Below, piece after piece: positions 61,509 to 64,000 of a DNA stretch of 64,000 nt; the first letter of the stretch is position 1; every line of letters begins with the position of its first letter. This DNA is from Bog-756 sp963837805 (GTDB lineage: Bacteria; Actinomycetota; Acidimicrobiia; Acidimicrobiales; RAAP-2). The position numbers and the translations under genes are program-made. The stretch covers positions 124,001 to 188,000 of the forward strand of contig CAWIOU010000003.1 of NCBI GenBank assembly GCA_963837805.1. Direction: 5' to 3'. Under the pieces are notes generated by a model. It was not told where the DNA came from, searched no databases, and saw nothing but the letters and a program-made list of their open reading frames with translations.

Positions 61509-61590
61509 ACTTTCCTTCCAAATGATCGGAGCTGTCCTTCCGGACTACCGGAACTATGTCCGGATGTGGCGGAATGGTCTGGACTGGCTC

Positions 61591-62919
61591 TCAGGCCCCC
61601 GCGCCGGTCACCGCTCCGTGGGCCACATTTCTGATCGTGTTGTTCGAGCGGGTGGGCACTTCATGGCCGGCCGGACCGGAGTACTCCGATGGCACGCCCG
61701 TCCAGCTGGCGTCACCCAGCCATATGCCGTAGCTCCCGGCGGGAGTGCTGGTGAAGTTCACGAGGTTGTGTTCGACCGTGATCGCCTGTGACGAACTGGC
61801 CACCGTGTCGAGCGTTGCACCACCGGGATGGTCGGTGAAGTAGAGGCAGTAGGCGTCGCAGCCGACCCCGAAGATCCCGATGCTGTCGACGAGTCCCGGG
61901 CTCGTTTCATTGATGTTGTTGTAGTTTACCGTTGCCTCGGAATCCACCACCTCGACACCGATCTGGTTACCCAGAAGGCTGTTCCCGGTTACCGACGTCG
62001 AACGCGTCGTTACGCCTGCGTAGTTGATCCCCGCCCCGTAGAGGAGCACACCGGCCGCGAAGTCGGACTGCGGCTCGGGGTTCGGGTCGCTCGTCGGTGG
62101 GGAGAATTCCGTCCACACGTTTCCGGAGATGTCGTTGTCCGTGACCGATCCGTGCGCCCCGAAGCCCACTTGAACCCCATTCTGTCCGTCGAGGGGCGTG
62201 GGTGCCGTGGTGATCGTGTTGTTACTGATGGTGCAGCTGACCCCCAGGCCGTCACAAGTGATCCCGTTCTTGCCGTATGAGGAGACATTGTCGTGGCTGA
62301 TCGTCATGGAAGCCGAGCTGCTCGGACCGGTCTCCACATCGATCCCGAGGCCGGAACCGCAACCCTGATTGGTCGGTGTGGTGTCCGTCACGGTGAGGCC
62401 GGACAGGGCACCCGACGCGGAGTGGCCAGAAGTCGCCTGGACGAGTACGCCGACCAACTGGTCAGCACAACCGTTGATGCCACCTTCGATCGCCGATCCG
62501 GAGATGTTGAGGCCCGAGATATGGGTCCCCACCGCGCCGGGCGCCACCTGGACGATCGGGATGATCGGCGCCCCGCCTTCCACGTCGGTAACAGAGGAAG
62601 CGGGTGAGCTGGGCTCGACCACGGAACCGCTTGCCCCCACGATCTTGAGGTTGTGCTTGGACGCCGGGATCGTCAAAGAGGCGTCGTAAGTGCCCCTGCA
62701 GACGTGGATCGTCGATCCCCAGGTCGCCGCACCCACTGCCGCCTGGATGGAGCTGTATTTGGCGGTGGTGCAGCTGTGGTCGCTGTTGGTGTTGACGCCG
62801 GTGGGGCTCACATACAGCACCTCGGGAGTACTGGCACCCACCACCCCGACCGGTATCGCTATGGTGCCCGCCCCCAACAGCGCGGCCAGAGCTGCCGCGA
62901 TTTTCGTGCTCTTCCTCAT
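61591..62919 (-). CDS. Exported right-handed beta-helix protein
   Basis: A 442-residue protein. Signal peptide 1-29 (KIAAALAALLGAGTIAIPVGVVGAS). YVSPTGVNTNSDHSCTTAKYSSIQAAVGAATWGSTIHVCRGTYDASLTI starts a right-handed beta-helix; the remainder has Asn/Gly-rich turns such as NNTITTAPTPLDGQNGVQVG and SNNTIRNVAHG. Carbohydrate-active or structural function is likely, but no catalytic triad can be placed. It differs from the beta-helix fused to GYW repeats at 19389-21818. Confidence 0.8.
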   Translation of the reverse strand: MRKSTKIAAALAALLGAGTIAIPVGVVGASTPEVLYVSPTGVNTNSDHSCTTAKYSSIQAAVGAATWGSTIHVCRGTYDASLTIPASKHNLKIVGASGSVVEPSSPASSVTDVEGGAPIIPIVQVAPGAVGTHISGLNISGSAIEGGINGCADQLVGVLVQATSGHSASGALSGLTVTDTTPTNQGCGSGLGIDVETGPSSSASMTISHDNVSSYGKNGITCDGLGVSCTISNNTITTAPTPLDGQNGVQVGFGAHGSVTDNDISGNVWTEFSPPTSDPNPEPQSDFAAGVLLYGAGINYAGVTTRSTSVTGNSLLGNQIGVEVVDSEATVNYNNINETSPGLVDSIGIFGVGCDAYCLYFTDHPGGATLDTVASSSQAITVEHNLVNFTSTPAGSYGIWLGDASWTGVPSEYSGPAGHEVPTRSNNTIRNVAHGAVTGAGA

Positions 62920-63913
62920 GCACTCGCCCTTTCATCCAAAGGTCGACGCGCATCGCCCCCCGAGCGCTGCCCCAAGGTCGATCCCCGCCACGAGCCGAAG
63001 CCACCTGCCCCGCGCTCACCTAACCAACAGCGAACGCTAGTTGACGGGCCCAGCGGTGTCTTCCCCAAATTCTGACGAGATCTGGGAGGACAGTTAACAC
63101 ATCTGCCCAGACTCCTCGCCATCGAGCAGTTCGAGACGGCACTCGAAGCACGAGTTGTCGCCGACTGGAAAGAGGAGAAGCTCCAACGTACTGGGTTCTC
63201 GCGTGGCCTGATCAACGGAGGTCCGGTCATTCTTCCATTACCCGTTGATCATGCTCAGTCCGCCGGGCTTGGGCGGTCAGTCACCCGCATGTGCCAGTCA
63301 GCGGGAGGCATCTCCAGTGGTCGTCGGCAGGGCGCGGAACTGAGACCTAGAGCGCGAAGACTCGGCGTCGGAAACTCGGTGCACCGATCCACGGCTCCTT
63401 CTGTCGCAAGTCCACCCGTTGAAATGACCCCTTACCGCGCAGCGTCGCCTTCTGGTTACGCAGAGTCCCCAATAAACACGCACCGGCGAGTGGCATTCCC
63501 TGCGACCCACAGCGGCGCCCCTGGCTTTCACCGACCTGCCCTCACGAGGGGAATGGGCCCTCCCGCGTACCGCCGCGATGCTGGTGACAACCGATACTCG
63601 ATCTAGTTCACACCCCACCGCGTTGCATAGCGTCCGTTCCGCTCATTCCGTTACACGGGACCCATCACCTTCCCGAGAAGGCTCGTTTCCCCTCGTGAAT
63701 CGGTTGCCATACTCGCCGTGCCCCTTTAAAGTTCTGCTTACGGGATTGCGAGAACGTGGGCATTCAGGGGGAATTGCCTCGCACACCGGCGTTGGTACCG
63801 CAGTTTTGCGGGCCGAAAGGGGGACCTGACTTCTTAGCCTGGATGATCTCGCCGTCCGGGTAGTGACTTCAGATCCATGGAAACCATGGAAAAACACGGA
63901 CAAGGAGTATTAA
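62920..63913. other. Long gap without a recognisable gene
   Basis: Nearly 1 kb between the beta-helix start (minus) and the next exported protein start (plus), hence a divergent promoter region. No frame shows a motif. The last 200 bp before 63914 may be a structured leader. Confidence 0.45.
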
Positions 63914-64000
63914 ATGATTCGCAAGTTGCTAATGGTCGCTGCGGCGATCGCCATGCCGGTGAGCGCTGGGGCCGTGGCCCTGGTCGGCACGGCCTCGGTC
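63914..64000 (+). CDS. N-terminal fragment of an exported protein
   Basis: ATG 63914 follows AAGGAG. The 29 codons to the window end encode a signal-peptide-like start (MIRKLLMVAAAIAMPVSAG, then AVALVGTASV). The remainder of the gene lies outside the window, so no function can be given. Confidence 0.6.
   Translation, partial: MIRKLLMVAAAIAMPVSAGAVALVGTASV

Larger units (their letters stand above)
61188..61590. other. Gap with three terminator-like structures
   Basis: About 400 bp between convergent gene ends. It holds the stem-loops at 61205-61240, 61327-61345 and 61461-61508; no gene is seen. Confidence 0.6.

Noticed and set aside
63760..63880. Possible riboswitch (c-di-AMP type) before an exported protein gene
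   Set aside because: I could not align the sequence to the conserved core of that riboswitch; only a general leader region can be claimed.

Overview
The window is GC-rich actinobacterial chromosome. It carries no rRNA, tRNA or CRISPR array that I could recognise. Three secreted proteins are built from a roughly 42-residue repeat around 'GYWLVASDGGVFSFGDA', which from memory is most typical of Acidimicrobiia. With the ECF sigma/ZAS pair, TIGR03086 protein, HxlR, DUF2252, DUF7144 and PLDc_N families, this points to an Acidimicrobiia-like, probably uncultured actinobacterium. That assignment is inference.

Layout. 1-7.6 kb: end of an ABC-2 permease, a CHAP-domain cell-wall hydrolase, a four-helix possible dihaem protein, small stress-type proteins (DUF1059, ABM monooxygenase), a large arylsulfatase, a SRPBCC protein and a DUF899 protein. 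7.6-11.7 kb: a TetR regulator divergent from a DrrAB-type exporter, with two operator-like sites 50 bp apart, then a zinc-type alcohol dehydrogenase. 11.8-15.2 kb: two secreted repeat proteins; one gene holds a near-perfect 126-bp tandem array. 15.3-19.2 kb: AhpD/CMD proteins, an SDR with an apparent CTG start, a dimeric-barrel protein, an atypical TetR-like regulator and an HxlR regulator. 19.4-28.6 kb: a repeat/beta-helix secreted protein, a methyltransferase-cupin-SRPBCC operon, a degenerate-HD LuxR regulator, a kelch-type exported protein and a small possible exported protein. 28.8-36 kb: a second dimeric-barrel / TetR-like (frameshifted) / CMD group, membrane proteins, an AbrB-PIN toxin-antitoxin pair and a VOC protein. 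36-42 kb: a large FnIII-MBG surface protein, small proteins, a second VOC protein and a sortase-anchored repeat protein. 42-50 kb: glycosyltransferase, thioesterase, SulP transporter next to a second arylsulfatase. 50-58.6 kb: LAL-type LuxR regulator and a run of envelope and ion-handling genes (PLDc_N, DUF6325, DUF2252, ClC, frameshifted K+ channel, YihY). 59-64 kb: ECF sigma/anti-sigma pair divergent from an exported beta-propeller protein, an exported beta-helix protein, and the start of one more exported protein.

Themes. (1) Many exported repeat proteins (propeller, kelch, beta-helix, FnIII/MBG, sortase-anchored) suggest a heavily elaborated cell surface. (2) Two sulfatases, one beside a SulP transporter, suggest scavenging of sulfate esters. 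(3) A 21-bp-class hairpin (arms CCTCAGC/GCTGAGG) recurs in gaps across more than 40 kb, mostly between convergent gene ends, and looks like a recurrent terminator element. (4) Three genes carry single-base frameshifts, which may be assembly errors or real decay.
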